Below, one piece after another: positions 49,601-56,799 of a stretch of 64,000 bases of DNA. The DNA lies in NCBI GenBank assembly GCA_019925095.2, contig CM034394.1, positions 7,266,272 to 7,330,271 of the forward strand. The letters run 5' to 3'. The notes beneath the pieces were generated by a model that had not been told where the DNA came from, did not search any database, and worked only from the letters and a program-made list of their open reading frames with translations. Origin of the DNA: Dendrolimus kikuchii (lineage: Eukaryota > Arthropoda > Insecta > Lepidoptera > Lasiocampidae). Each line of letters starts with the position of its first letter. Position 1 is the first letter of the stretch. The position numbers were made by a program, and so were the translations under genes.

Positions 49601-51091
49601 CCCGCGAACGTATTTGTGCGCTAAAGTTTGGCCCTCAACATGTCAAAGATTGCCCATACCTGGATTAGAGGATTACACACTTGCACTTCACTGTCACAAT
49701 AAAACTCTGCTGCACCGGGCGCAGCGGGTTCTGGCCGTGAGGACCATTCGAGGGTACCGTACAGTGTCGTGGACGGCGTCGACACTTCTGGCAGGCGATC
49801 CGTCCTGGCCTCTCCAGGCGGACGTACTGGCGAAAGTGCGGCGCTCCCGACAGGATGCTCTCGCTCGCGGCCTGGTCTTCTGCCAGGTCGAAATCGAGGC
49901 GATCAGGAAGCGGGAAACCGCCTCCATGCTCGTCATCTGGTCTCAAGAGTTGGAAAACCCTGCGGCCGGCGGCTACACGGTGGAGGCAATCAAGCCGCAG
50001 CTGATGGAATGGGTCACCCGCGAAAGCGGAACACTGACCTTCAGGATGACACAGATACTTACCGGACACGGGTGTTTCGATAAGTATCTGTGTCGCATTG
50101 TGGGCTGCTTGCCTTCCCCGGAATGCCGCCAGTGCGGCGCACCCGACACGGCGTTTCACACGCTAGTCGAGGGCGCGGCATGGGCGCCGCAGCGTTTCGA
50201 ACTCGAGACACAAGTAGGAGCGATCGACTCGCTCTGCAGTCTGGTGAAAGCCATGCTGCTTAGCAGCGATACCTGGGGGGCTGCGGTTTCTTTTTGTGAG
50301 ACGGTAATGTCTCTTAAAGAGGCCGCCGAACGAGATAGGGAGAGGAGTATTATTGCGCGTACTAATGCGACTCCACGCGGACGCCGTCGGTTGGCTGGCA
50401 TCCGGAGACGCAGGTATGCGCATGACTTCCCACCCTGAATAATACCGCCGCGGGGGGCCTTTAGCTATCAAGGGAGCAAAGGATTCATCACCCCCGCTGA
50501 TGAAGTGGATGTGTTCTGATTCCCGGGGCACATTCAGGCACTTTTTGCGCTGGATCGGACTGGGCGTAACTACGTTCTAAGTCTCAGCCTTTCCTACATA
50601 AAAAGCGCGGGGCACATGGGAGGAGGGTGGTTTTAGTGGGTAGTGGCTGTTGCCCGTGCAACTTCTCTGCGTCTCCACACACGCTGGCTTGATTAGTGTT
50701 CGGATTGCCCCTTATCAAAGGGGAAAGCCTTCATGAATAACTATGGTCTAATCCCTTGCAAAGGACCCAGTATTGTGCGTAAATAGCATTTCCCCCGCCT
50801 TAAAAAAAAAAAGAGGATTACACACAGGGTTTTGTACAGGATATCTCAAGACATTTTCCTTCGCCGTTAGCACTTGGTAACAGAAATGCCTAAGTGGTTC
50901 AGAAATCCAGACTCGGATATTCAAACACACCTTACTGAAATGACACGCTTGTACGTTAAACAGTAAGCATTTATATATTAAAATGTTATAAATTCAGCAT
51001 AAATACTACGATAAGTATATTTTCCTTACCTGACAAATTCCTGTTTAATCGCACTTAAATTTAAAACTGTACGCAATTTTAACGTCTGCAT
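31605..51091 (-). CDS. Mitochondrial-clan cytochrome P450, ten coding exons
   Basis: A heme monooxygenase, expected on the matrix side of the inner mitochondrial membrane and fed electrons by adrenodoxin/ferredoxin; the substrate is unknown. Coding exons, 5' to 3' on the minus strand: 51091-51030, 43482-43355, 40338-40205, 39469-39351, 39003-38887, 37673-37395, 33790-33634, 33291-33079, 32297-32126, 31756-31605. All use GT/AG, all phases join, and they total 1,533 nt (510 residues). The N-terminus (MQTLKLRTVLNLSAIKQ) is basic and free of acidic residues, like a mitochondrial presequence. Then come PGPSALPVIGQ, GLVTDHGTLWKSFR (helix C), SGIDTASNT (helix I), ESFR (helix K ExxR), PERW, and FGFGVRSCIG with Cys ~459. 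RR follows the heme Cys, as in ferredoxin-dependent P450s. Closest remembered group is lepidopteran CYP333, not certain. The exon 2/3 edges may be off by one base. Confidence 0.92.
34036..34345 (-). pseudogene. BEL/Pao integrase fragment, segments in permuted order
   Basis: In the P450 intron between exons 6 and 7. Read 5' to 3' on the minus strand, the first half (34345 to ~34165) encodes MGGAWERLIRSIKTAL and later EAEALVNSRPLTHVS. The second half (~34160 to 34040) encodes DNGTAFVGVSRVL and ISWKFIPPP ending in CSM. In BEL/Pao integrases the natural order is the reverse: DNGTxFxG...WKFxPP then MGGxWERL. The two outer edges would join seamlessly at the shared Ser-Met. No LTRs are present. Confidence 0.75.
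34405..34697 (+). mobile_element. R1-like LINE 3' UTR fragment with probable target duplication
   Basis: It matches the 3' UTR of the R1-like LINE at 50560-50811 ('ctgggcgtaactatgttctaa', 'tctcagcctttcc', 'gtgggtattgg', 'gtgcgtaaat') and ends in a poly-A run at ~34688-34697. The flanks GGCCCTCGCCTCCG (34391-34404) and GGCCCCCGCCTCCG (34698-34711) look like a 14-bp target duplication with one change. Confidence 0.7.
34698..35240 (+). repeat. GC-rich retroelement 3' relic
   Basis: Much more GC-rich than its surroundings. The end, 'ctacgtgttggcctttccatgccccc' through 'cgtggtcttccaagacatac', is repeated at 51175-51275 just upstream of the P450 start. The frames inside (107 and 77 codons) are not protein-like. 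Confidence 0.55.
35241..37283 (-). pseudogene. 5'-truncated Jockey/CR1-type LINE with RT domain
   Basis: Lies within a P450 intron. The minus strand encodes the reverse transcriptase (37285-36312): KxALIKPIYKGGDRxCVNNFRPIS, GFRSGRSTSDAV, VFLDLAKAFDTV (RT motif A Asp), GIPQGSILGPTLFLIYINDL and the FADD catalytic box. After a stop and frame break near 36305, the C-terminal domain continues (36260-35691) with SITEYC...VERAQRAILKV. The long 3' UTR holds a TG/CA-rich minisatellite (35487-35640) and an AATAAA-like end near 35255. It lacks the endonuclease and 5' end. A smaller, more decayed relative is at 45060-45870. Confidence 0.85.
35487..35640. repeat. TG-rich simple repeat in LINE 3' UTR
   Basis: A (TG)n core at 35489-35510 followed by degenerate G/T words such as 'gggtgggtgaaggtgggtg'. 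A similar tract sits at the equivalent place in the relic LINE at 45140-45240. Confidence 0.9.
37908..38275 (-). pseudogene. 5'-truncated RTE-like LINE with 10-bp target duplication
   Basis: In the intron between P450 exons 5 and 6. A 99-codon open segment on the minus strand (38223-37924) carries GMLRWFGHVERMHDER and ends LARELA. The CATA tail is at 37908-37920. It is flanked by AAATCTTAGT at 37898-37907 and 38276-38285. This copy retains ~20 bp more 5' sequence than the one at 24218. Confidence 0.88.
38286..38880. other. P450 intron, no gene recognised
   Basis: Intron DNA. 38510-38735 is GC-richer ('tgagggaaacagtacccggcac', 'ctcaaggagaggtcagccc'-like words) and resembles a retroelement UTR relic, but I could not match it inside the window. 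Confidence 0.45.
40383..40812 (+). pseudogene. LINE ORF C-terminal fragment
   Basis: In the P450 intron between exons 2 and 3, antisense to the P450. The 121-codon frame (40444-40809) contains KRCKYGALRKGYIFVPFGV, TLGPWGPS, FAQQISIAIQRGNAASLLG, blocks I recall from the C-terminus of many arthropod LINE ORF2 proteins. No RT domain is present. Just 5' there is an 11-bp stem AGTCTCTTGCC/GGCAAGAGACT with a ~15-nt spacer (40382-40418). Confidence 0.7.
41185..41500 (-). repeat. Short retroposon, family S1 (copy 5, long form)
   Basis: In a P450 intron, same orientation as the P450. The poly-T/TTTATTGC end is at 41185-41200 and the sense 5' end near 41500. Frames inside are shared repeat shadows. 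Confidence 0.8.
42306..42650 (-). pseudogene. LINE RNase H / C-terminal zinc-knuckle fragment
   Basis: A 114-codon minus-strand frame with LRSGHVPLNCFGYMIRK and CAVCGVREDVHHILVEC, a C-x2-C-x8-H-x4-C arrangement. This is the usual end of I/Jockey-superfamily ORF2 proteins. The 5' part is absent. It lies in a P450 intron in the sense orientation. Confidence 0.75.
42909..43000 (-). repeat. tRNA-derived SINE S3, 3' fragment
   Basis: It matches the body ('cggcagacaaacacacac', 'aaattaagcaagttacg', 'ttatgggtaatatacaacg') of the SINEs at 45265-45492 and 51288-51508, but lacks the tRNA-like head. Confidence 0.65.
43564..44985 (-). pseudogene. 5'-truncated R1-clade-like LINE
   Basis: Minus strand, in P450 intron 1, with a poly-A tail (poly-T at 43564-43579) and a ~350-bp 3' UTR. 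The 345-codon open frame (44973-43936) is the C-terminal part of ORF2: PQMTYLGLVLDGKW, LYSGILRSMALYGALVW, LLHRAQRVLAVRTIRGYRTVSWTA, and a zinc knuckle CRQCGAPDTAFHTLVEC. These are typical of R1/LOA-type elements. RT catalytic motifs lie upstream of the truncation. The frame is still open and GC-rich, so the insertion is fairly young. A plus-strand sister lies at 49681-50811. Confidence 0.82.
45060..45870 (-). pseudogene. Decayed LINE relative of 35241-37283, 3' part
   Basis: Minus-strand frame (45860-45615) with SIITYCIT...LERAQRSVLKVMMKKPFRYC, matching SITEYC...VERAQRAILKV of the larger LINE. A GT/GC-rich tract (45140-45240) corresponds to its 3' UTR minisatellite. A SINE (45265-45492) is inserted between them. 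Confidence 0.65.
45265..45492 (-). repeat. tRNA-derived SINE S3 (copy 2)
   Basis: On the minus strand the head (45492 down) reads GGCCTCTGCGGTTGAGCGGG, A-box-like, then GGTTCGATTCC, an exact B box, about 45 nt later. This layout is that of a tRNA-derived SINE promoter. The body is shared with 51288-51508 and 42909-43000. Confidence 0.8.
45871..46540. other. P450 intron 1, AT-rich, Helitron-like words
   Basis: 'aacgattggaaaaattctttcagtgttgaatag' with 'aggaaggctataggctatat' (46052-46115) repeats at 46590-46645, next to a Helitron 3' end. Part of this stretch is therefore an older copy of the same Helitron. No gene. Confidence 0.5.
46695..47131. mobile_element. Inverted-repeat element made of Helitron termini
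   Basis: Two 106-bp arms (46695-46800 and 47026-47131) are inverted copies with only a few mismatches, around a 225-bp spacer. Within each arm a Helitron 3' terminus (GC-rich hairpin, then CTAG at 46754-46757 on the left; the right arm reads TTAG in its place) is followed at once by TCTTATATATAAAATTC, which looks like a Helitron 5' terminus. No coding sequence was seen. Confidence 0.75.
47535..47830. repeat. Three degenerate ~110-bp tandem units
   Basis: Units begin 'gcagcgccatcaaccgg' (47539), 'gcggcgccacctaacgg' (47646) and 'gcagcgccatcgacctgg' (47743). Each continues with 'aatctaaac/aatcaaaac' and a lysine-codon-like A-rich stretch. A (TA)n run lies just before (47508-47535). Such arrays occur inside lepidopteran Helitrons. 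Confidence 0.65.
48118..49350 (+). pseudogene. hAT-superfamily transposase relic
   Basis: Lies in P450 intron 1, antisense to the P450. Frame 1 (to ~48475) reads FSIALDESTDLSDTAQLAIF, with the first hAT catalytic Asp, then LKGTTTGEDIF and CIDGAPSMVG (second Asp region). The reading then shifts: from ~48470 another frame gives LHCIIHQQNLCSK, SINFIRSRGLNHRQFKAFL, CEVRWLSKGKMLKRF, LSDPKWICDLAFLVDLTGYLN. After a stop at 49199 a third stretch gives RLICAFGSTYKCEQFFSLMK, the hATC dimerisation signature. The sequence strongly resembles the SCAND3/ZBED/GTF2IRD2 type of hAT protein. The N-terminal zinc finger is missing and two frame breaks make it dead. Confidence 0.85.
49681..50811 (+). pseudogene. 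5'-truncated R1-clade-like LINE with 14-bp target duplication
   Basis: The open frame (to 50438) matches residues ~100-345 of the minus-strand sister at 43936-44973, from HNKTLLHRAQRVLAV through the CRQCGAPDTAFHTLVE region to YAHDFPP. The last Cys of the knuckle is Gly here (HTLVEG). The 3' UTR ends in poly-A at 50802-50811. AGAGGATTACACAC is repeated at 49667-49680 and 50812-50825. Upstream in-frame codons are flanking DNA. Confidence 0.88.
50826..51029. other. P450 intron 1, end; SINE relic
   Basis: 'aagacattttccttcgccgttagcacttggtaac' (50849-50880) is a decayed S2 SINE body, so the R1-like LINE landed in or next to a SINE. No other feature. Confidence 0.5.
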
Positions 51092-51146
51092 GTTTCCTGT
51101 GTCCAATTGTTACTGTGGATATTAAATACTAAGCAACGGAAGACGG

Positions 51147-51286
51147 CTGTAATAATAATAATAATAATTTGTCAAGGGGCCTCTACGTGTTGGCCTTCCT
51201 ATGGCCCCACGCTAGCCCTCCAAAAGTCCGGGGCATTTTTATGGCTCGTGGTCTGCAGCGACATACAAATACAATAATCTTAATAA
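51147..51286. repeat. (AAT)n repeat and LINE tail just upstream of the P450 start
   Basis: An AAT microsatellite at 51148-51169 is followed by 'ctctacgtgttggcc' to 'cgtggtctgcagcgacatac', a copy of the retroelement end at 35150-35240. It lies only ~60-200 bp upstream of the P450 ATG (51091, minus strand), where the promoter or 5' UTR must be. Confidence 0.65.
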
Positions 51287-51287
51287 T

Positions 51288-51508
51288 AATCGGCAGACAA
51301 ATACACATTAATTACGCAAGTTACGCTTGTATTATGGGTAATATACAACGGACCACTCTCGGGCCGATCCCAGACACCCAGACCATGCTTAACAACGAAG
51401 ATAATTCGTTTCCGAAATTTACCATGCCAGGAATCGAACCCAGAGCCTTTGCATTGCAGTGAGGTAAGTCATCAAAGGCTTAGCCCGCTCAACCACAGAG
51501 GCCGTCAT
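51288..51508 (-). repeat. tRNA-derived SINE S3 (copy 3)
   Basis: Collinear with 45265-45492, with the B-box-like GGTTCGATTCC on the minus strand. It points toward the P450 start, ~200 bp away. Confidence 0.75.
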
Positions 51509-51751
51509 ACATATAAACACACTATATTCTTATATAAAAACATCAATAGTACGTTATGAAGCCGTAAATAATTTGAACAATTTAATAAAAACCTCTCATA
51601 TAATTAATTATATCATTATTAACTACCTGTTAAAATTTTAAATAGCTCTAGAATGGAATATAAAATAAGCTCTGCTTTTCGTTTTATATTATTAAGATTT
51701 TATAAAACCCTAACCACATCAAAAAAACCTAAATTTAAAATATATGCTTAA

Positions 51752-52153
51752 CTAGCTGACCCGTCAAACTTCGTACTGCCTCAGAATCAATAAACAAAAA
51801 ACGTTGATTTCTGAACAACGGGACGAACATCAAACGTTTGACATTCAAAACGAAAAAAATGTAAAAAAAAACTTCACTTTTAAATTTAATTTGATTTCTG
51901 AACGACTTTTAAATTTAATTGATTTCTAAACGACGGGACGAACATCAACTGTTTGACAGGTAGGAACAGTTTGTAAGGGAAATCGAAATTGTTGTTTTTA
52001 CTATATTCCAAGCATTTTTTTCATATTTACTCACTTTTTAAACCTTCCCTGGACTTCCACAAATAATTCAAAACCAAAATTAGCCAAATCAGTCCAGCCG
52101 TTCTCGAGTTTTAGCGAGACTAACGAACAGCAATTGATTTTTATATATATAGA
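51752..52153 (-). mobile_element. 402-bp non-autonomous Helitron
   Basis: On the minus strand it starts TC (TCTATATATATAAAAATCAA) after an A and ends CTAG before a T. The 5' part contains 'tcgagaacggctggactgattt' and 'tttgtggaagtccagg', words I recognise from lepidopteran Helitron 5' ends. The 3' hairpin is weak. It has no RepHel coding. Confidence 0.8.
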
Positions 52154-52287
52154 TACGTACATCTAAAATGGGTCAAAAATCAAATGCTTTGTTGTACTAC
52201 ATCGGATATAGTTTGACAAAAGTTACAGCACGCTATTTTAATATACTAGACTATTATCAATGTAATGAATGAAAACAAACAAATAAT

Positions 52288-52530
52288 GACATTGCTTTTG
52301 AAGTTCGTTTGTTGAAGTAAACAATTTGCACTACAGGTCACTGAATGCCTTTTGCATTGTTATATTTTTGCAAAATACATTTGTTATTATCTTATCTTAA
52401 AATGTAACTACACATATGATATTGCTTTTGAAATTCGTTTGTTTAAGTAAATAAATTGCTCTACAGGTCATAAAGGACTGCGTGTGAATGCCTATTGGGT
52501 TGTTATATTTTTGCAAACTACAGTCGTTTA
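52288..52530. repeat. Tandem duplication of a ~130-bp unit
   Basis: 'attgcttttgaa(g/a)ttcgtttgtt(g/t)aagtaa', 'ctacaggtca' and 'gttatatttttgcaaa' recur in order at 52290-52380 and 52420-52520. The second unit has a ~13-bp insertion (aaggactgcgtgt). Confidence 0.8.
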
Positions 52531-53617
52531 AATAAGTGTTCAACTCCTTTCAGGAAGCCTTCATTCGTAGATACAAGATAGAACGTGGGGCAAAAAAGAA
52601 GTAGGTGAATTATGTAAGCGATGATATGAATCATCATCAAAGGGAAGGCTGATGTATGTTAGAGTAGAAATGGATGGAAGGAAAGAAAACTGAAAAAAAT
52701 ATATGGGAAAATCGTTACAGATCACGCACAGTTAAGGGTTCCGTGGAGGTAACAAATGTCTATTGTTTTTGTTATTTGGCGATGGAACCCTAATATAATA
52801 TTTAATCGAAAATACTCCATATCGCAAAAACTACTTCAGGGATTTTTGTAAAGCAATTATCGTTGAAAGTATTTTAAAGCTGTAACGGTTTGATTTTTCT
52901 CATAAATTTTTAATTCACTGTTCAAATGCATGGTGTGTTTTAATGGATATACGGATAGCCATGACAATTTTATAACGGTGGACTTTTATTTATTTATTTA
53001 ATTTGTTTGAGAAACATACAATAATTAATATTCTTAAATATAAAACACAAAATTAATACATATATCAATCAAGTTTCCACTAAAAAATAATTTATATAAT
53101 AAAAATAAAAAAATGGCTCAAATAGTTAATTACAAAAAAAAAAATATACAATTATACGAAAAATTACATAAATAAAATGTCAATTTAATTTAGATTAGGT
53201 CAATATTGAATAAAATTGAAAAAAAATTACACAATAATTACTAACAAAATAGAGATTTAAAAAAAAATTGTATTAAAAAAAAAGTTTATGTCATTATTCT
53301 AAAAGTCATTGGGTCATTCTAAATTACAACATTTTTTAATTTGGGTCTTAAATTGATGTAAGTTACCTATGAAAGGATCAATACTAGTAAATAGTGCTGA
53401 CAAGTCCGGTATAAAACGTGTTTTTAGTATAGTTAGTTTTTATAAGTGGTACTAAGAATAAGGATTTATCACGTGAGCTCAAACGGGGACACTTCAGGAG
53501 TAAATTATTGATGAGAAAAGGGGAATCAACGCAATTATTTATAATTTTGTAGAGATAAAAACTTCATCGTTATTACTAAACACAACTTTCCTATTGCATG
53601 ATAGGAAATATTTAATA
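52531..53617. other. AT-rich DNA with A-rich low complexity
   Basis: No gene. 52738-52795 is a short hairpin-like element with 'agggttccgtgg' at one end and 'ggaaccct' at the other. 52980-53300 is A/T-rich low complexity with long A runs, probably a retroposon tail region. Confidence 0.5.
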
Positions 53618-54884
53618 GGTCTTTACCTATGAAATTGCCGTTCTGAAGTACTGGCCATTTCAAATCAAAATAATTTTTGTGTGGTTAATAATTCTACTTT
53701 AAAATTTATTTTATTTTAAAATCATGGAATATTTTTTTCAAAATTAGTCATTTGTTTATTGATTACAGTTATGTTTTCATCGCATTTGTATCTTTTTTGT
53801 CATCAAGCATACGTTAAAAATTCGAGTAATTATGGAATGTGAGTACTGTTGTGGTAGCAACGCGGCACAAGCGGCACGCAACATCAACGACGTTTACGGA
53901 GCGAACACTACAAACGAACGCACCACTTGTTATTTAGTCTGCCCGATTCAATTCTGGAAATTTCGTCCTGAAAAATGAACCTCGTGGTCGTCCGAAAACT
54001 TTGGTCGACAATGACAAATTAAAGGCGATTGTGAAAGCTGATGATACTTAATCTACGGTTGAATTAGTAGCAGCTTTGGACGTCAGCGTAAAAAAAAAAA
54101 TTAGTCCATTTACGTCAAATTGGCAAGGCAAAAAAGCTTGACAAATGGGTGCCCCACGAAACCAATGATTGCCAACGCGAAGTACGCGTCGAGACCTGCA
54201 TTGCACAGCTTAACAGACAAACCAACGAAGGAATTTTGAACTGCATTATTACCTGCGACAAAAATGGTCTGTCAAAACAATCGCAAGCGTTCAGTAAGGT
54301 GGTTGGATCCTAGTTCAGTACCTAAACAATGCCCTATACAATACCCCTAGAAAAGTGATGGTCACTGTTTGCTGGTCTAGTGCCAGTGTGGTTCATCATA
54401 GCCTCTTACCAAGTGGGAGAAGTATTACTGCAGATATGTTCTGTGAAGAACTGAACACAATGACGGAGAAGCTCGCACGTCTCCAGTCAGCGTTGGTCAA
54501 TCGTTCGTCTCCGTTCCTCTTGCACGACTACGTGCGACCTTATTGTACTGCACAGCAGACGGTCTCCAACTTACAAGAGCTGGGGTTGGAAGCTATCCGT
54601 CATCCGCCGTACTCACAAGACATTGCGCCTACAGACTTCTACTTTTTCCAGAATTTGGATAACTTCTTGGTGGGGAAAAAAAATCAATACCTGAGAGGCA
54701 GTACAAAATGCCTATGAAGAATTTGTTGCCTCCTGTCCAGCTGATTTCTTCAAGAAGGGCATTAAGGAACTGCCACTGCGTTGGTAAAGATGCATCGATT
54801 AACTGGGTAATTATTTTGATTAATAGCAATAAAAAATTACGTTAACTTATTTCATAAAAACGGTAACTTCATAGGTAAAGACGT
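53618..54884 (+). pseudogene. Full-length but dead mariner element
   Basis: The ~1.27-kb length matches canonical mariners. Inverted ends GGTCTTTACCTATGAAATTGCC (left) and the complement of 'ggtaacttcataggtaaagacgt' (right) are flanked by TA. Inside, several frames together encode a mariner transposase: RNINDVYGANTTNERT, GRPKTLVDNDKLKAIVKAD, LDKWVPHE, ETCIAQLNRQTNEGIL, TCDK (the DE(K/R)W block is broken to DKNGL), VMVTVCWSSASVVHHS, and PYSQDIAPTDFYFF with the third catalytic Asp. Stops and frameshifts are numerous. The fragment at 1919-2240 belongs to the same family. Confidence 0.88.
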
Positions 54885-56040
54885 TATAATCTGAAATAAT
54901 GGCGTAAAATTAGAATGGTTGTTAGAGAAAGAATATGAAAATAAAGAATATAAGATCAGAGGGCCTAAAGAGGTCGTTTTCGCAGATTCATATGATGAAC
55001 ATAACAAGTATCAACATAAAGTGGAACTTTATGCTATGTCTTACAAATACCAGTATATCTAAATATGTGTCAATTTCACTAAGCGATTCTCCAAAGTCGA
55101 CCATTTTAGGCCCACAGCAAGTTTCATTCACAGCCACGTTTTAGGATTCAACACGAGATCGAAGTTTCGCGCGCTACTAAAATTAGTCTACTGCGCAGGT
55201 ACTGAGGAATTATTAGTTTGTTTATTGCCGTTGAACATTAATACGGAAATAAAGCATTTTTCGTGCAACTTGTACTTATATAAATAAATACAAAAAAGCT
55301 CTTTCATTTGATTAACAATGATATTCAACCCATGAAATTACTTTTGGGTTTCAGTTTTTCCTATCGCATAAACAAAAAATATTTTAATTTTAGTGGATAA
55401 ACGAGACTGCCACATGTCTGCCTTTCACATCTCTAGCCTTTATAGTTCCTGAGATAATTTAGCTGTGACACACGACCAAACATACAGACACTGGAGTGAG
55501 ACAATAACAGTTCCTTTTTTATCCATATCTTAACCCTAATAAGAAACAATATAGGATCACAAAATATGACATAATACCAACAATTGGATTTGAATATAAT
55601 TGCGTACTGTCACTTATTTAATAACTGCGAGTTCATAATTTTGATATCAATTATTTTTTTGTTCACTGTTCGCGCGCAGATCTAAGTTACGCAAAATCCA
55701 ACCGAGGACTATTGCTAATGTTGTTATGCTGTCGTCTTATTGAAACGACATTGTCGTTCAATTTTATAACTTTGGCCCAACATCCAGCAAAACAACAATA
55801 AAAAATAGAATCTTTATCACCATGATTTGATTTGAATCTTATTATCATGCAATAAGATTGTTTTTAAGTTGTCAGTCTTGTGTCGTGTTGTGTGTTAGAT
55901 AGGTCAATTACATTGCACATGAGGACGAGGTGTGCACAATGAATTTATCAACTGGTATTATCTGAATTTTATTGCAATAACAGTGCTAATTGTACTAAAA
56001 CATACATGTAGATATGAAAGTAAAGGGTATTTTTTATTTT
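54885..56040. other. No gene recognised
   Basis: Unassigned AT-rich intergenic DNA. The 69-codon frame at 54935 has no recognisable similarity. Confidence 0.45.
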
Positions 56041-56354
56041 ATTTTTTTATTGCAAGAGTTCAGCAGACAGGCAGACTGGCCCACTTGATGGAAAGCGGTT
56101 ACCATCGCCTATGGACATTTGCAACACCAAAGGTGCTACAAACGCGCCGCTGCTCTCTTAAGGGAGACTGAAACCTGGTCACCAATGCCGGAACACAACT
56201 CAAGGTTGTTATGGCGACATGCTTTAGACCAGGGGTGGTAGCCATCCAGTCGAGCAAATGCCCTACCACCTGGCTGTGGGCTGTTTTGTCGCCTCTTAGG
56301 ACAGGCCGCCCGGCCGCAGGAAATTGTTTTTTTCTCCCTTCCTGCACGGATAAA
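56041..56354 (-). repeat. Short retroposon, family S1 (copy 6, long form)
   Basis: TTTTTTTATTGC at 56043-56054 is the complement of the tail; the sense 5' end is near 56354. Collinear with copies 3-5. Confidence 0.8.
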
Positions 56355-56799
56355 GGGGTATATAGCAGGGTTTCTAAGTAAAAACTGCCCCCACCGCGTT
56401 TTCTACTTTTACTATGGGGATCGTTTTGTTATCAAATAAAAATAATTCACTCAAATTTTCAGCTTTTGTTTTAAGTATTTTTCGAGTTTTTTTTTTAAAC
56501 CTATTTTTCCGTTTTTTCTTTCAATAGTGAAATTACAAATAATAGTCATGGCGAATTTTTAACTAATACTTGGGAGAAGAAGGCATAAAACAATATTCCC
56601 GGATGAAAAGCCGATGAAAAGATAAATAAAACTAAAATATTATTTATCTCGAGTTTTTGTAAATTATCTATCACCATTTTTTTTTTCAGAATATGTGTTC
56701 TACAATCTTACCTACTCATGAATTTTTAATATTTTGTAAATGGTGGAACAGTGTAAAGAAAAATAAAATCTTATTTTTTCATAACCTATCATATATTGC

